Assembly (NCBI GenBank): GCA_913062735.1
Contig: CAJXWI010000124.1
Span: 1 to 7,242 of the forward strand
Direction of reading: 5' to 3'
Source of the DNA: an uncultured Arcobacter sp.
GTDB taxonomy: Bacteria; Campylobacterota; Campylobacteria; Campylobacterales; Arcobacteraceae
DNA length: 7,242 nt
Position 1 is the stretch's first letter. Each line of letters opens with the position of its first letter. The position numbers and the translations under genes are program-made. This document shows positions 1 through 6,022 of the stretch, in pieces. The notes under the pieces were generated by a model. It searched no databases. It had not been told where the DNA came from and was given only the letters and a program-made list of their open reading frames with translations.

Positions 1-422
1 GCTTTTTTAGAAATAACATCTACGTGAGAAGCTACCATAAATACTGAGTAAAAACCAACACCAAATTGTCCAATTAAATTAGAATCTTTTTTAGCATCAC
101 CTGTCATTGCTTCAACAAATGATTTAGTACCTGATTTTGCAATAGTACCAATAGAAGCAATTAAATCTTCTTCGTTCATTCCAATACCATTATCAACAAT
201 AGTTAAAGACTTGTCTTCTTCATCAAATGAAATTTCAATTTTTCCGCTCCATTCTGGGTTCTTAAAAGCTTCATCTGTTAATTGTAAATAGTTAAGTTTA
301 TCAATTGCATCTGATGCATTTGATACCAATTCTCTAATAAAAATTTCTTTATTAGAATAAAGTGAGTGTGTCATTAATTGAAGTAATTGTCCTACTTCAG
401 TTTGAAATTGATGTTTTGCCAT
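1..422 (-). CDS. htpG: Molecular chaperone HtpG (Hsp90), N-terminal part, cut by window edge
   Basis: Cytosolic Hsp90-type chaperone that uses ATP to remodel client proteins. Only the first 140 residues lie in the window; the rest continues beyond base 1. The visible part is the N-terminal Bergerat-fold ATPase domain. It has the opening [20 protein letters not shown], the ELVSNASDA box (catalytic Glu31 and nucleotide-binding Asn35), DNGIGM at 77-82, the lid segment [11 protein letters not shown] at 92-102 and GQFGVGFYS at 118-126. All key ATP-site residues are present, so nothing suggests inactivation. The start is the ATG at 420-422, 7 bases after an AGGA ribosome binding site (430-433), and matches the usual HtpG N-terminus. 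A CIRCE-like operator and a long inverted repeat lie upstream, suggesting HrcA control. The gene is divergent from the DoxX-like gene. Identity is close to certain from the motifs. Confidence 0.97.
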   Translation of the reverse strand, partial: MAKHQFQTEVGQLLQLMTHSLYSNKEIFIRELVSNASDAIDKLNYLQLTDEAFKNPEWSGKIEISFDEEDKSLTIVDNGIGMNEEDLIASIGTIAKSGTKSFVEAMTGDAKKDSNLIGQFGVGFYSVFMVASHVDVISKK

Positions 423-456
423 AAATATATCCTAAGTATTAATATTTTCTTTCAAG

Positions 457-503
457 AATTTTATCTAAACTTTATAAAAGGAAGCTAAAGTTTAGATAAA
501 ATT
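457..503. repeat. Perfect 18-bp inverted repeat in the htpG leader
   Basis: The arms at 457-474 and 486-503 are perfect reverse complements (18 of 18), separated by an 11-base loop (475-485). The repeat lies between the proposed htpG promoter/CIRCE site and the htpG ribosome binding site, so it would fold as a long, AT-rich hairpin in the 5' leader of htpG mRNA. It does not cover the ribosome binding site (430-433). On the other strand it is upstream of the DoxX-like promoter. Function is unknown: mRNA stability, an attenuator, or a protein-binding dyad are all possible. Confidence 0.85.
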
Positions 504-529
504 TAGCACTTTTGGCATTAAAGTGCTAA
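503..529 (-). promoter_or_regulatory. CIRCE-like element (predicted HrcA operator) for htpG
   Basis: The sequence is TTAGCACTT, nine bases, then AAGTGCTAA. The classical CIRCE element is TTAGCACTC-N9-GAGTGCTAA, so this copy differs by one symmetric base per arm and keeps the exact 9-base spacing; the dyad extends one further base pair inward. It directly follows a -10-like box on the minus strand, so it would cover the htpG transcription start, the usual position for repression by HrcA. HrcA itself is not in the window. The element is about 80 bases before the htpG start codon and about 97 before the divergent DoxX-like gene. Confidence 0.8.
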
Positions 530-535
530 TTTATA
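530..535 (-). promoter_or_regulatory. Predicted -10 box of the htpG promoter
   Basis: TATAAA on the minus strand abuts the CIRCE-like dyad, placing the start of transcription inside the operator. No good -35 hexamer is seen, which is common for the vegetative promoters of Campylobacterota. A second TATAAA (471-476, minus) inside the leader hairpin is an alternative. Confidence 0.45.
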
Positions 536-590
536 TCTCTTCTTAAAAATCTAATTTTATTTACTAATCTCATTTTTAAGTAATTGGGTT

Positions 591-596
591 TATAAT
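591..596 (+). promoter_or_regulatory. Predicted -10 box of the DoxX-like gene
   Basis: A consensus TATAAT preceded by GGGTT lies 30 bases before the start codon. There is no clear -35 hexamer, but T-rich sequence lies upstream. The predicted leader would be about 20-25 bases long. Confidence 0.55.
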
Positions 597-625
597 TAAT
601 AAATAAAAAATTTAAAGGAGACATT

Positions 626-1027
626 ATGCTTAGAGTTGTTTACATACTTACAACCATTTTCATTATAGGTTTCGTAGGAATTGTTGGTGGTTTAATGGAT
701 ATTTTTCAAGTTGATACCGTTGTTGATACTGCTGCTAGACTTGGATATCCTTTGTATTTTTTCCCCTTACTTGGTATTTTTAAACTTTTAGGAGCTTTTA
801 CTATTTTAATACCTAAAAAAGTTAAAACTATTAAAGATATAGCTTACAGTGGTTTTGCAATGGATTTTGTGTTTGCTTCATATTCGCACTACAATGTACA
901 AAGCCCAATAATCGAAGTAGCCATACCTGTTATTCTTTTAATTGTATTAATCTTTTCATATTTAATGGGAAAACAATACTCTTTATATTCAAAAGACATA
1001 CAAGAAAAATTCAAACACAGTCACTAG
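626..1027 (+). CDS. DoxX-like small integral membrane protein
   Basis: A 133-residue inner-membrane protein with four predicted helices at about 4-24, 44-62, 72-88 and 97-115. The central signature GYPLYFFPLLGIFKLLGA (40-57), followed by IPKKVKTIKDIAYSGF and a D-x-x-x-A-SYSHY motif (80-89), is typical of the DoxX-like family (DoxX_2 type). Members are widespread and mostly of unknown function; some DoxX relatives are linked to thiosulfate/quinone oxidation or redox stress, but nothing here shows such a role. A strong AAAGGAG ribosome binding site ends 5 bases before the ATG, which settles the start. It has its own -10 box, and no partner gene lies on the same strand until CiaB 118 bases later. 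The C-terminus is a short basic tail ending in His-Ser-His. Confidence 0.8.
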   Translation: MLRVVYILTTIFIIGFVGIVGGLMDIFQVDTVVDTAARLGYPLYFFPLLGIFKLLGAFTILIPKKVKTIKDIAYSGFAMDFVFASYSHYNVQSPIIEVAIPVILLIVLIFSYLMGKQYSLYSKDIQEKFKHSH

Positions 1028-1104
1028 AATAGTGCTTTTACTTCTTTAAGTACCTATATTTATATACGTATTTAAAGATTAAAAAGATAAACTTTCAAAT
1101 AAGA

Positions 1105-1110
1105 TATAGT
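1105..1110 (+). promoter_or_regulatory. Predicted -10 box of ciaB
   Basis: TATAGT lies 35 bases before the ciaB ATG. A dyad, ATAGTA-N8-TACTAT (1106-1125), overlaps it and the predicted transcription start. The -35 region is not recognisable. Confidence 0.4.
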
Positions 1111-1145
1111 AAGTAAATGTACTATTAATAAAGAAGGAATTTATC

Positions 1146-3044
1146 ATGAGTGAAAATATTAAAAATACAAAAATTGATGCTTTTTTAAATGATGTAAATG
1201 AAATATATGAATTTATTAACTCTCAAAAAGAAAATACAAATAAATTAATACGTTATCTTGAAAACAACGAATTAGAACACTTAACAATCATAAATGACTT
1301 TGCTTTGTTCTTAAACTTAGAAATATCAGATGATTTACGCTTTTCATTAGTAACACGTTTGGTTAACTTACGTGATGATTCATTGGTTCAAGTATTAAAA
1401 AAACGTGACTTAAATGAAGAAGAAATAATAGAACTTCAAGAAAAAGCCTATTTATTTGTTAAAGAGTTTTGGCATAAAAAACATAAAAATACAATTGAGT
1501 ATATTTCTCACAATCACTTATTAACACCTTTTTATGAAAAAATTTTTCAAGGCGTTTATACTGTGGGTATTCATATGTCTTCTTGGCAAAGTAGCTGGAC
1601 AAAACATATTATAAATGGAGTGAATAAAGATTTACTTAAAAAGTTTCATGGTAATGAGAAACAGGTTTTTGAATACTTAGAAGAAAACAATCTATTTGAT
1701 TTAGGACATCATGAAATGTTAGCTGATAGATCTTATTCTGCATTAGTTAAAAATAATGATATATACAGAAGTGAAGCTTATATTAAAGCCTTTAAACTTG
1801 AAACTACAAAAGTAGTAGATGCTTTAGAAGACTTTGAAGAAAGTTTAATTGAAGAAGAGGATGATGTATACAATCAAAAATGGCAATACATCTTATATAT
1901 TCAAAACCTAATCAAAGCTTTTTCTGAGACAAAAACACATTTATTAGTTGAAAGATGGGCAGATGTTGATAGAGCATGGATGAAAATAACTTCTCCTATT
2001 CAAATAGGTCACCCCTTAGAATATTACGAAGATCATTTTAGAAAAGCCGTTGCATTAGAGTGGGATATACGTTTATCGAATCCGGAATTTTCTCAAAATG
2101 ATAAGAGAGTAAATAAAATAAAAAGTGCATTTGAAAAGATTTATTCAAAACTTGATACTTCAAATAAAGAATATCAAAATACTTATGATTTTTCTTTGAA
2201 ATCTTTAGACAAAGTACAGTTATATATAGGGCGCCCTGCACTGTTTTTTGGTGCAGAGTTTAATGGTTTATTCTCAGCCCAAGTAGTTCCAAACGATGAA
2301 GTAGTTACAAAAGAAGAAGGAAAGAAAATTTTTGCTTTTTCGGATGAAATATTACAAACCTCAAGAGCAAAACCATTCTTAGCCCTAAGCGCTGAGTTTT
2401 TTTCAAATGATTTTCTAAAACAAGATCGAGAGTTTTTATTTGGGAAAAAAGATGATTGGCATAATGTATATGATATTACAACCATTGGTCATGAGTTTGG
2501 ACATATTCTATGGTGCGATGAAGAAAGCGAAACACGTATGAATAAAAGTGGAAACTTTAAAAATATTGAAGAATTTAAAGCAACAACAGGAGGATTAATA
2601 TCTTTCTTTTTAGATGAGAGTAAAGATGAATCACACCTAGAAAAACAAGTTTTAATCGATACCATTAAAAGATCTGTTGGATTAATAGGATGGAAAGAAG
2701 TGGATGAAGTACAGCCTTATTATTGTGAAGGTTTAATTCATTTAAATGCTATGTTTGATTCAAAAGTCCTTATTTGGGAAAATGAAAAACTAAGTGTTGA
2801 TTTAAGCAAGAGTAGCTATGAAAACTTAAAAAACTGGTACATAAAAGAATATACAAATTTAGCACAACATTATTTAGATAAAAAAGATGCCAGTATATTT
2901 TTAAATAGGTTTGCCATTAAAGAAGACAAATACTTTATGCCTATAAATAAAACCATTCACTCTTTTGTTAATTTTTATTTTAAACGTTACCAAAAAATTG
3001 GTCAACAAATCGATACAAATGACAAAAAAGAAAACTACGCTTAA
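1146..3044 (+). CDS. ciaB: CiaB-family protein (Campylobacter invasion antigen B homologue) with HEFGH zinc-peptidase motif
   Basis: A 632-residue soluble protein with no signal peptide or membrane helix. The overall length and sequence fit the CiaB family; Campylobacter jejuni CiaB is about 610 residues and is described as secreted and needed for efficient host-cell invasion. Homologues are common in Arcobacter, including free-living strains, so invasion need not be its role here. The first 330 residues are helical and charged. Near 449-453 is HEFGH, the HExxH signature of zinc metallopeptidases, and 22-23 residues later comes EEFKA (475-479), which could supply the third ligand as in gluzincins. 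This suggests a cytosolic metallopeptidase or a fold derived from one. The start is fixed by AAGAAGGA (1131-1138), 7 bases before the ATG. The family call is from recognition, not a search; the enzymatic role is inference. Confidence 0.85.
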   Translation: MSENIKNTKIDAFLNDVNEIYEFINSQKENTNKLIRYLENNELEHLTIINDFALFLNLEISDDLRFSLVTRLVNLRDDSLVQVLKKRDLNEEEIIELQEKAYLFVKEFWHKKHKNTIEYISHNHLLTPFYEKIFQGVYTVGIHMSSWQSSWTKHIINGVNKDLLKKFHGNEKQVFEYLEENNLFDLGHHEMLADRSYSALVKNNDIYRSEAYIKAFKLETTKVVDALEDFEESLIEEEDDVYNQKWQYILYIQNLIKAFSETKTHLLVERWADVDRAWMKITSPIQIGHPLEYYEDHFRKAVALEWDIRLSNPEFSQNDKRVNKIKSAFEKIYSKLDTSNKEYQNTYDFSLKSLDKVQLYIGRPALFFGAEFNGLFSAQVVPNDEVVTKEEGKKIFAFSDEILQTSRAKPFLALSAEFFSNDFLKQDREFLFGKKDDWHNVYDITTIGHEFGHILWCDEESETRMNKSGNFKNIEEFKATTGGLISFFLDESKDESHLEKQVLIDTIKRSVGLIGWKEVDEVQPYYCEGLIHLNAMFDSKVLIWENEKLSVDLSKSSYENLKNWYIKEYTNLAQHYLDKKDASIFLNRFAIKEDKYFMPINKTIHSFVNFYFKRYQKIGQQIDTNDKKENYA

Positions 3045-3046
3045 AA

Positions 3047-3072
3047 CAAATAAAGAGTTCTCTCTTTATTTG
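3047..3072. terminator. Shared bidirectional terminator between ciaB and the GGDEF-like gene
   Basis: A perfect 11-bp stem (CAAATAAAGAG / CTCTTTATTTG) with a TTCT loop starts 2 bases after the ciaB stop codon. On the minus strand it contains the stop codon of the convergent GGDEF-like gene (3066-3068) and is followed by TTTT. On the plus strand a T-rich stretch follows about 12 bases later. The placement between convergent genes supports a terminator for both. Confidence 0.75.
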
Positions 3073-3836
3073 ATAAACTCTTTGATTTTTTTTGTTCTAT
3101 TATAAGCAAATGAGTTTTTAGCATTTTGTAATAAATCCTTCATTTGATCTATACTGCTAGGTAAAATACTTGCATAACCATATTTTATTCTTACAATATT
3201 AGCAAATAAAGAATTATCATGATCTAAACTCAGTTTATCCACCGCTTTTTTACAGCGTAATGCAATTCTTCTAGCTTCTTTGGTATTTGGCAATAAAATA
3301 TAAAAGGTATCATCTTTTATGCGTGCAATAATATCACAAGGCCTTGAACATTGTTTAAATAGTACATTTGCAATTTTTCTAAGACTTCCTTGTGCTTCTA
3401 TTTTTCCATACAACTCTTCATATGCCAAAAAATCATTTGTTTTAATAATTAGTAAAGAGATATCCAAATTTTCTCGTACTGCTCTTTTAAACTCTTGCTC
3501 ATATCGTGTTTCAAAGTATTCATGGTTAAATGCTTTAGTAATTAAATCAACTTTTGAATACAACTTTAGTTCTTCATTTTCTAGTAATAAGGTATTTGTA
3601 CTTTTTTCTTTAAATTTATAAAAAAGGTCATATTTGATTTTTATAATATATAAAAGCATAATAAGTATCACTAGTAATACAAACATAATGATAAGGTTAA
3701 AAATTTGAGTTTGTTTTAATGCTATAAAGTTATCGTAAAACATAAAAGAATTATCAAAAAGAAGAAACATTAGAAAAACACATATCAGGCACAGCAGTAC
3801 AGTAACAAAACTTAGAAATTTAAATTGTTTAATCAT
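3066..3836 (-). CDS. Membrane-anchored degenerate GGDEF-domain protein (paralogue 1)
   Basis: 256 residues. Two predicted membrane helices (about 6-27 and 45-66) bracket a short external loop; a linker leads to a cytoplasmic GGDEF-like domain from about 94 to 250. The fold signature is clear: ITKAFNHEYF, YEQEFKRA, ELYG, LRKIANVL and YILLPNT. The active-site GGDEF is replaced by KDDTF (174-178), and the metal-binding DxD of the first strand is KTN (132-134), so diguanylate cyclase activity is unlikely. The RxxD inhibitory-site motif (Arg165, Asp168) is kept five residues before the signature, as in cyclases that bind c-di-GMP there. It is probably a c-di-GMP receptor or a partner protein. It is clearly homologous to the gene at 6097-6855, with well over half the domain positions identical. 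The ATG at 3834-3836 has only a weak ribosome binding site. Confidence 0.85.
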   Translation of the reverse strand: MIKQFKFLSFVTVLLCLICVFLMFLLFDNSFMFYDNFIALKQTQIFNLIIMFVLLVILIMLLYIIKIKYDLFYKFKEKSTNTLLLENEELKLYSKVDLITKAFNHEYFETRYEQEFKRAVRENLDISLLIIKTNDFLAYEELYGKIEAQGSLRKIANVLFKQCSRPCDIIARIKDDTFYILLPNTKEARRIALRCKKAVDKLSLDHDNSLFANIVRIKYGYASILPSSIDQMKDLLQNAKNSFAYNRTKKIKEFIK

Positions 3837-3887
3837 ATTTAGCTCATCTACAAAAATTTTATAAAATAATTTTACCTTATATAAATA

Positions 3888-3893
3888 ATTATA
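3888..3893 (-). promoter_or_regulatory. Predicted -10 box of GGDEF-like paralogue 1
   Basis: A consensus TATAAT on the minus strand lies about 52 bases before the start codon, with a TTTCTA -35-like hexamer 17 bases upstream (3911-3916). This implies that the gene has its own promoter rather than relying only on read-through from lysE. Confidence 0.45.
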
Positions 3894-3919
3894 GTATTAA
3901 CTAAATTATTTAGAAATAG

Positions 3920-3983
3920 ATTTAAACTAAATTTAATTTTTTGAGATTTTATTTTATAAACAACAAATTAATTCAGTTTAAAT
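3920..3983. repeat. Imperfect 18/19-base inverted repeat between lysE-type gene and GGDEF paralogue 1
   Basis: The arms at 3920-3938 and 3966-3983 are complementary except for one G-T pairing position and one unpaired base, with a 27-base spacer. It is downstream of the exporter gene and just upstream of the predicted -35 of the GGDEF-like gene, so it could be a weak terminator or a regulatory dyad. The region is extremely AT-rich, which raises the chance of fortuitous complementarity. Confidence 0.5.
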
Positions 3984-4032
3984 TTTTATCTTTTTATGTG
4001 ATCTTAAAAGGAAGAAGTACTAATAAGTTTTC

Positions 4033-4659
4033 TTAAGAAGCTTGTTTTGCGCTCAAAGCCCAAATTCCTGCAATACATAAAAGCGACCCCCCTGCTATAT
4101 TAAATTTTTTTTGACTTTTTTCGCAAGTCAGATACATTTTGGCTTTACTTGCAAATATTGCATACAATGATGCATTTAACGTCGCTAAGATTACAAATAT
4201 AATGGCAAGTATCCACAATTGATATTGCACATTTCCATTTGAATTAATAAACTGAGGTAAAAACGATACAAAAAATATAATGCCTTTTGGATTTAGGGCT
4301 GTGACAAAATAGGTATCTAGAAACAACTTTTTTCTTGAAACAACATTTTTTTCAAATGAAATGGCTTCTCCTTTTATTCCTGCTTTTAATAATTTATATC
4401 CTAAATATAAAAGATACAAGCCTCCCACAATTTTAATTCCTTGAAATAATAAAACAGAATTTGATAAAACGACACCTAATCCTACAAGAGATAAAAAGAG
4501 TGCTGTGGAATCCCCAAGAGCAACTGCCCCAACCAGAGGTAATTTTGCACGATTACCATGTGAAATTGAATAACTTATAACGGTTAATATAGTTGGTCCT
4601 GGTATAGCTAATAATATTACAGAAGCTGTAATAAATGCAAATAACATTTCGATACTCAT
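4033..4659 (-). CDS. LysE/RhtB-family amino-acid exporter
   Basis: A 208-residue inner-membrane protein with about six predicted helices, the normal size of the LysE/RhtB family that exports amino acids and related small metabolites. Family marks are AIPGPTILTVISYSISHG at 18-35 (the PGP motif at 20-22), the glycine-rich VGAVALGD segment at 43-50, YLLYLGYKLLKAG (82-94) and TALNPKGIIFFVSFLPQF (120-137), where NPK is characteristic. The substrate cannot be told from sequence. An AAGGAA ribosome binding site (4665-4670) sits 5 bases before the ATG. It is divergent from the acetyltransferase-MarR operon across a 315-base gap, an arrangement often seen for an exporter and its regulator, though no operator near its own start was found. 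The protein is complete, with no broken motifs. Confidence 0.9.
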   Translation of the reverse strand: MSIEMLFAFITASVILLAIPGPTILTVISYSISHGNRAKLPLVGAVALGDSTALFLSLVGLGVVLSNSVLLFQGIKIVGGLYLLYLGYKLLKAGIKGEAISFEKNVVSRKKLFLDTYFVTALNPKGIIFFVSFLPQFINSNGNVQYQLWILAIIFVILATLNASLYAIFASKAKMYLTCEKSQKKFNIAGGSLLCIAGIWALSAKQAS

Positions 4660-4865
4660 ATAATTTCCTTTTAATTAAAATCCTTGTTTACGCTGCACTG
4701 ATAAATATTCCATATAAATTAAATTTTTTTATTAAAAAACTAACTTAATTCTTATTGTATAGAAAACAAAATATATAAGAATAGGAGTAATTGGCTCTAG
4801 ATAAATGTGAAAGTAACACTACTGACTAGAAACTATTTTTATTTCACTTTCATCATTTTGCAATA
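4660..4865. other. Intergenic DNA between the divergent exporter and GNAT genes, no gene seen
   Basis: No convincing coding sequence. It holds the exporter's ribosome binding site, an 8-bp inverted repeat (4748-4755 and 4775-4782), and a 7-bp inverted GAAAGT-type pair (TGAAAGT near 4808, ACTTTCA near 4848). A weak minus-strand -10-like TATACA (4756-4761) could serve the exporter. Confidence 0.4.
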
Positions 4866-4883
4866 TACGTAGTCAACTACGTA
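4866..4883. promoter_or_regulatory. Palindrome over the -35 region, candidate MarR operator
   Basis: TACGTAGT-CA-ACTACGTA: 8-base arms match perfectly around a 2-base centre. It overlaps the position expected for the -35 hexamer (4870-4875) of the promoter at 4890-4898. The size, symmetry and placement fit an operator for a winged-helix dimer, and the operon it controls ends in a MarR-family gene, so autoregulation is the simplest reading. The assignment to that regulator is inference. Confidence 0.65.
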
Positions 4884-4889
4884 ATTATA

Positions 4890-4898
4890 TGTTATAAT
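4890..4898 (+). promoter_or_regulatory. Extended -10 promoter of the GNAT-MarR operon
   Basis: TGTTATAAT is a perfect extended -10 (TGnTATAAT). The leader to the GNAT start codon would be about 70 bases. A second TATAAT at 4953-4958 is only 16 bases before the start codon and would give a nearly leaderless message, so the first is preferred. Confidence 0.65.
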
Positions 4899-4974
4899 TC
4901 TTCTTTTGTCAAATATTGTTTTAAAATGATGATGATGCATTGATAAAAATATTATAATTCAAGGGTAAAAATGA

Positions 4975-5487
4975 ATGTATAAATTCAAAATAGCAGATAT
5001 AAAATTTTCTCATTTATTACAAAACTTGATGAATGATACTTTTACTCAAGCATATGAAAATATTCATACAGAAGAAAACATAAAAAAATACATAAATAAA
5101 AACTTTACAACTAAGCTTGTTTCTGGAATTTTATCTTCAAAAACAGCTATATGTACTATAGCTTTTAAAGAAAAATTTCCAGTTGGTTTTTATATTCTAA
5201 AAGATAAAGAGTGTCCATTTAATATAAATAATACATCTATAGAACTGAAACAACTGTATATTTTAAAAAGTGAATATAACATGGGTTTAGGGAAAAAATT
5301 ATTTACAAGTGCTGTACATGTTACAAAAAATCTAAATAAAAAGTATATTTGGTTAACAGTGTCGGACAAAAATATCCAAGCTAAATCTTTTTATGAAAAA
5401 GCAGACTTCAAAAAAATTGGAATTGCTAAGAAAATATCGGTAGGAACAGATATATTATCATCCTCAGTGATGATATATAAAATATAA
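4975..5487 (+). CDS. GNAT-family N-acetyltransferase, PaiA-like
   Basis: A 170-residue cytosolic protein predicted to transfer acetyl from acetyl-CoA to an amine. The acetyl-CoA-binding motif A is seen at 89-110 (IELKQLYILKSEYNMGLGKK, with GLGKK at 104-108 forming the pyrophosphate loop), and motif B at 125-146, with IWLTVSDKN, Asn133 and FYEKADF including the usual tyrosine (140). The N-terminal NDTFTQAY...EENIKKYI layout and overall length resemble Bacillus PaiA, a spermidine/spermine acetyltransferase; a polyamine substrate is therefore possible but unproven. The start chosen is the ATG at 4975, 9 bases after AAGGG; an overlapping ATG at 4971 gives only three codons before a stop. It is the first gene of an operon with the MarR-family gene 15 bases downstream. 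Confidence 0.85.
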   Translation: MYKFKIADIKFSHLLQNLMNDTFTQAYENIHTEENIKKYINKNFTTKLVSGILSSKTAICTIAFKEKFPVGFYILKDKECPFNINNTSIELKQLYILKSEYNMGLGKKLFTSAVHVTKNLNKKYIWLTVSDKNIQAKSFYEKADFKKIGIAKKISVGTDILSSSVMIYKI

Positions 5488-5502
5488 ATTAAGGAATTTA
5501 AA

Positions 5503-6006
5503 TTGAATATTTTTTTCAAAAAAGCTGGAGTTATGGCTATTGGCACAAGACTAAGAATGATTTCAGAAAGAGTGGCAAAGGATTCTTACAAATTGTTTGA
5601 ATTACATGGGATAGATATAAAACCAAAATGGTTTTCAGTATTTTTTACTTTATCTCATTCAAAAGAATCAATGACAATAACTTCACTTGCAAAAAACTTA
5701 GGTTATGCGCACCCTTCTGTAATTATTATTATTAAAGAGATGAAAAAAAATGGCCTCATAATTGAGAAAAAAGACAAAAAAGATGGAAGAAGAACAATTA
5801 TTTCATTATCTAAAAAAGCAAAAGAAATGGCAAATCTAATCGAGGAACAATATATTGATGTAACAAATGCAATTGAAAAAATATTAAATGAAACAAATCA
5901 TAATCTGTGGTTAGCTATAGATGATTTTGAAAATCAACTTGATAAAAAATCAATCTATTCTCGAGTTGCAGAAGAAAAAATATTAAGAGAAGATAAACCC
6001 TTATAA
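5503..6006 (+). CDS. MarR-family winged-helix transcriptional regulator (TTG start)
   Basis: A 167-residue DNA-binding protein, expected to act as a dimer that releases DNA on binding a small ligand. The winged helix spans about 57-104: helix-turn-helix ITSLAKNLGYAHPSVIIIIK (59-78), then the wing with DKKDGRR (91-97), the family's conserved basic signature. The N-terminal GVMAIGTRLRMISERVAKD and GIDIKPKWF resemble the MarR half of fused MarR-GNAT proteins, but this protein ends without an acetyltransferase domain and the GNAT is a separate upstream gene. The TTG at 5503 is preferred because AAGGAA (5491-5496) lies 6 bases before it and the extra residues match relatives; the ATG at codon 11 is the alternative. 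It probably autoregulates through the palindrome at 4866-4883. Confidence 0.9.
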   Translation: MNIFFKKAGVMAIGTRLRMISERVAKDSYKLFELHGIDIKPKWFSVFFTLSHSKESMTITSLAKNLGYAHPSVIIIIKEMKKNGLIIEKKDKKDGRRTIISLSKKAKEMANLIEEQYIDVTNAIEKILNETNHNLWLAIDDFENQLDKKSIYSRVAEEKILREDKPL

Positions 6007-6022
6007 AAGAACCAAGATATAA

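Noticed and set aside
2038..2485. Two minus-strand open frames inside ciaB.
   Set aside because: They overlap a well-supported gene, have no ribosome binding sites or family likeness, and are antisense shadows.
3319..3621. Plus-strand open frame inside GGDEF paralogue 1 (and a similar one at 6392-6661 in paralogue 2).
   Set aside because: Antisense shadows of homologous coding sequence; their mutual likeness simply reflects the paralogy of the real genes.
4783..4829. AGGAG followed by a TTG frame of 13 codons in the exporter-GNAT gap.
   Set aside because: Spacing of only three bases, very short, and no recognisable peptide.
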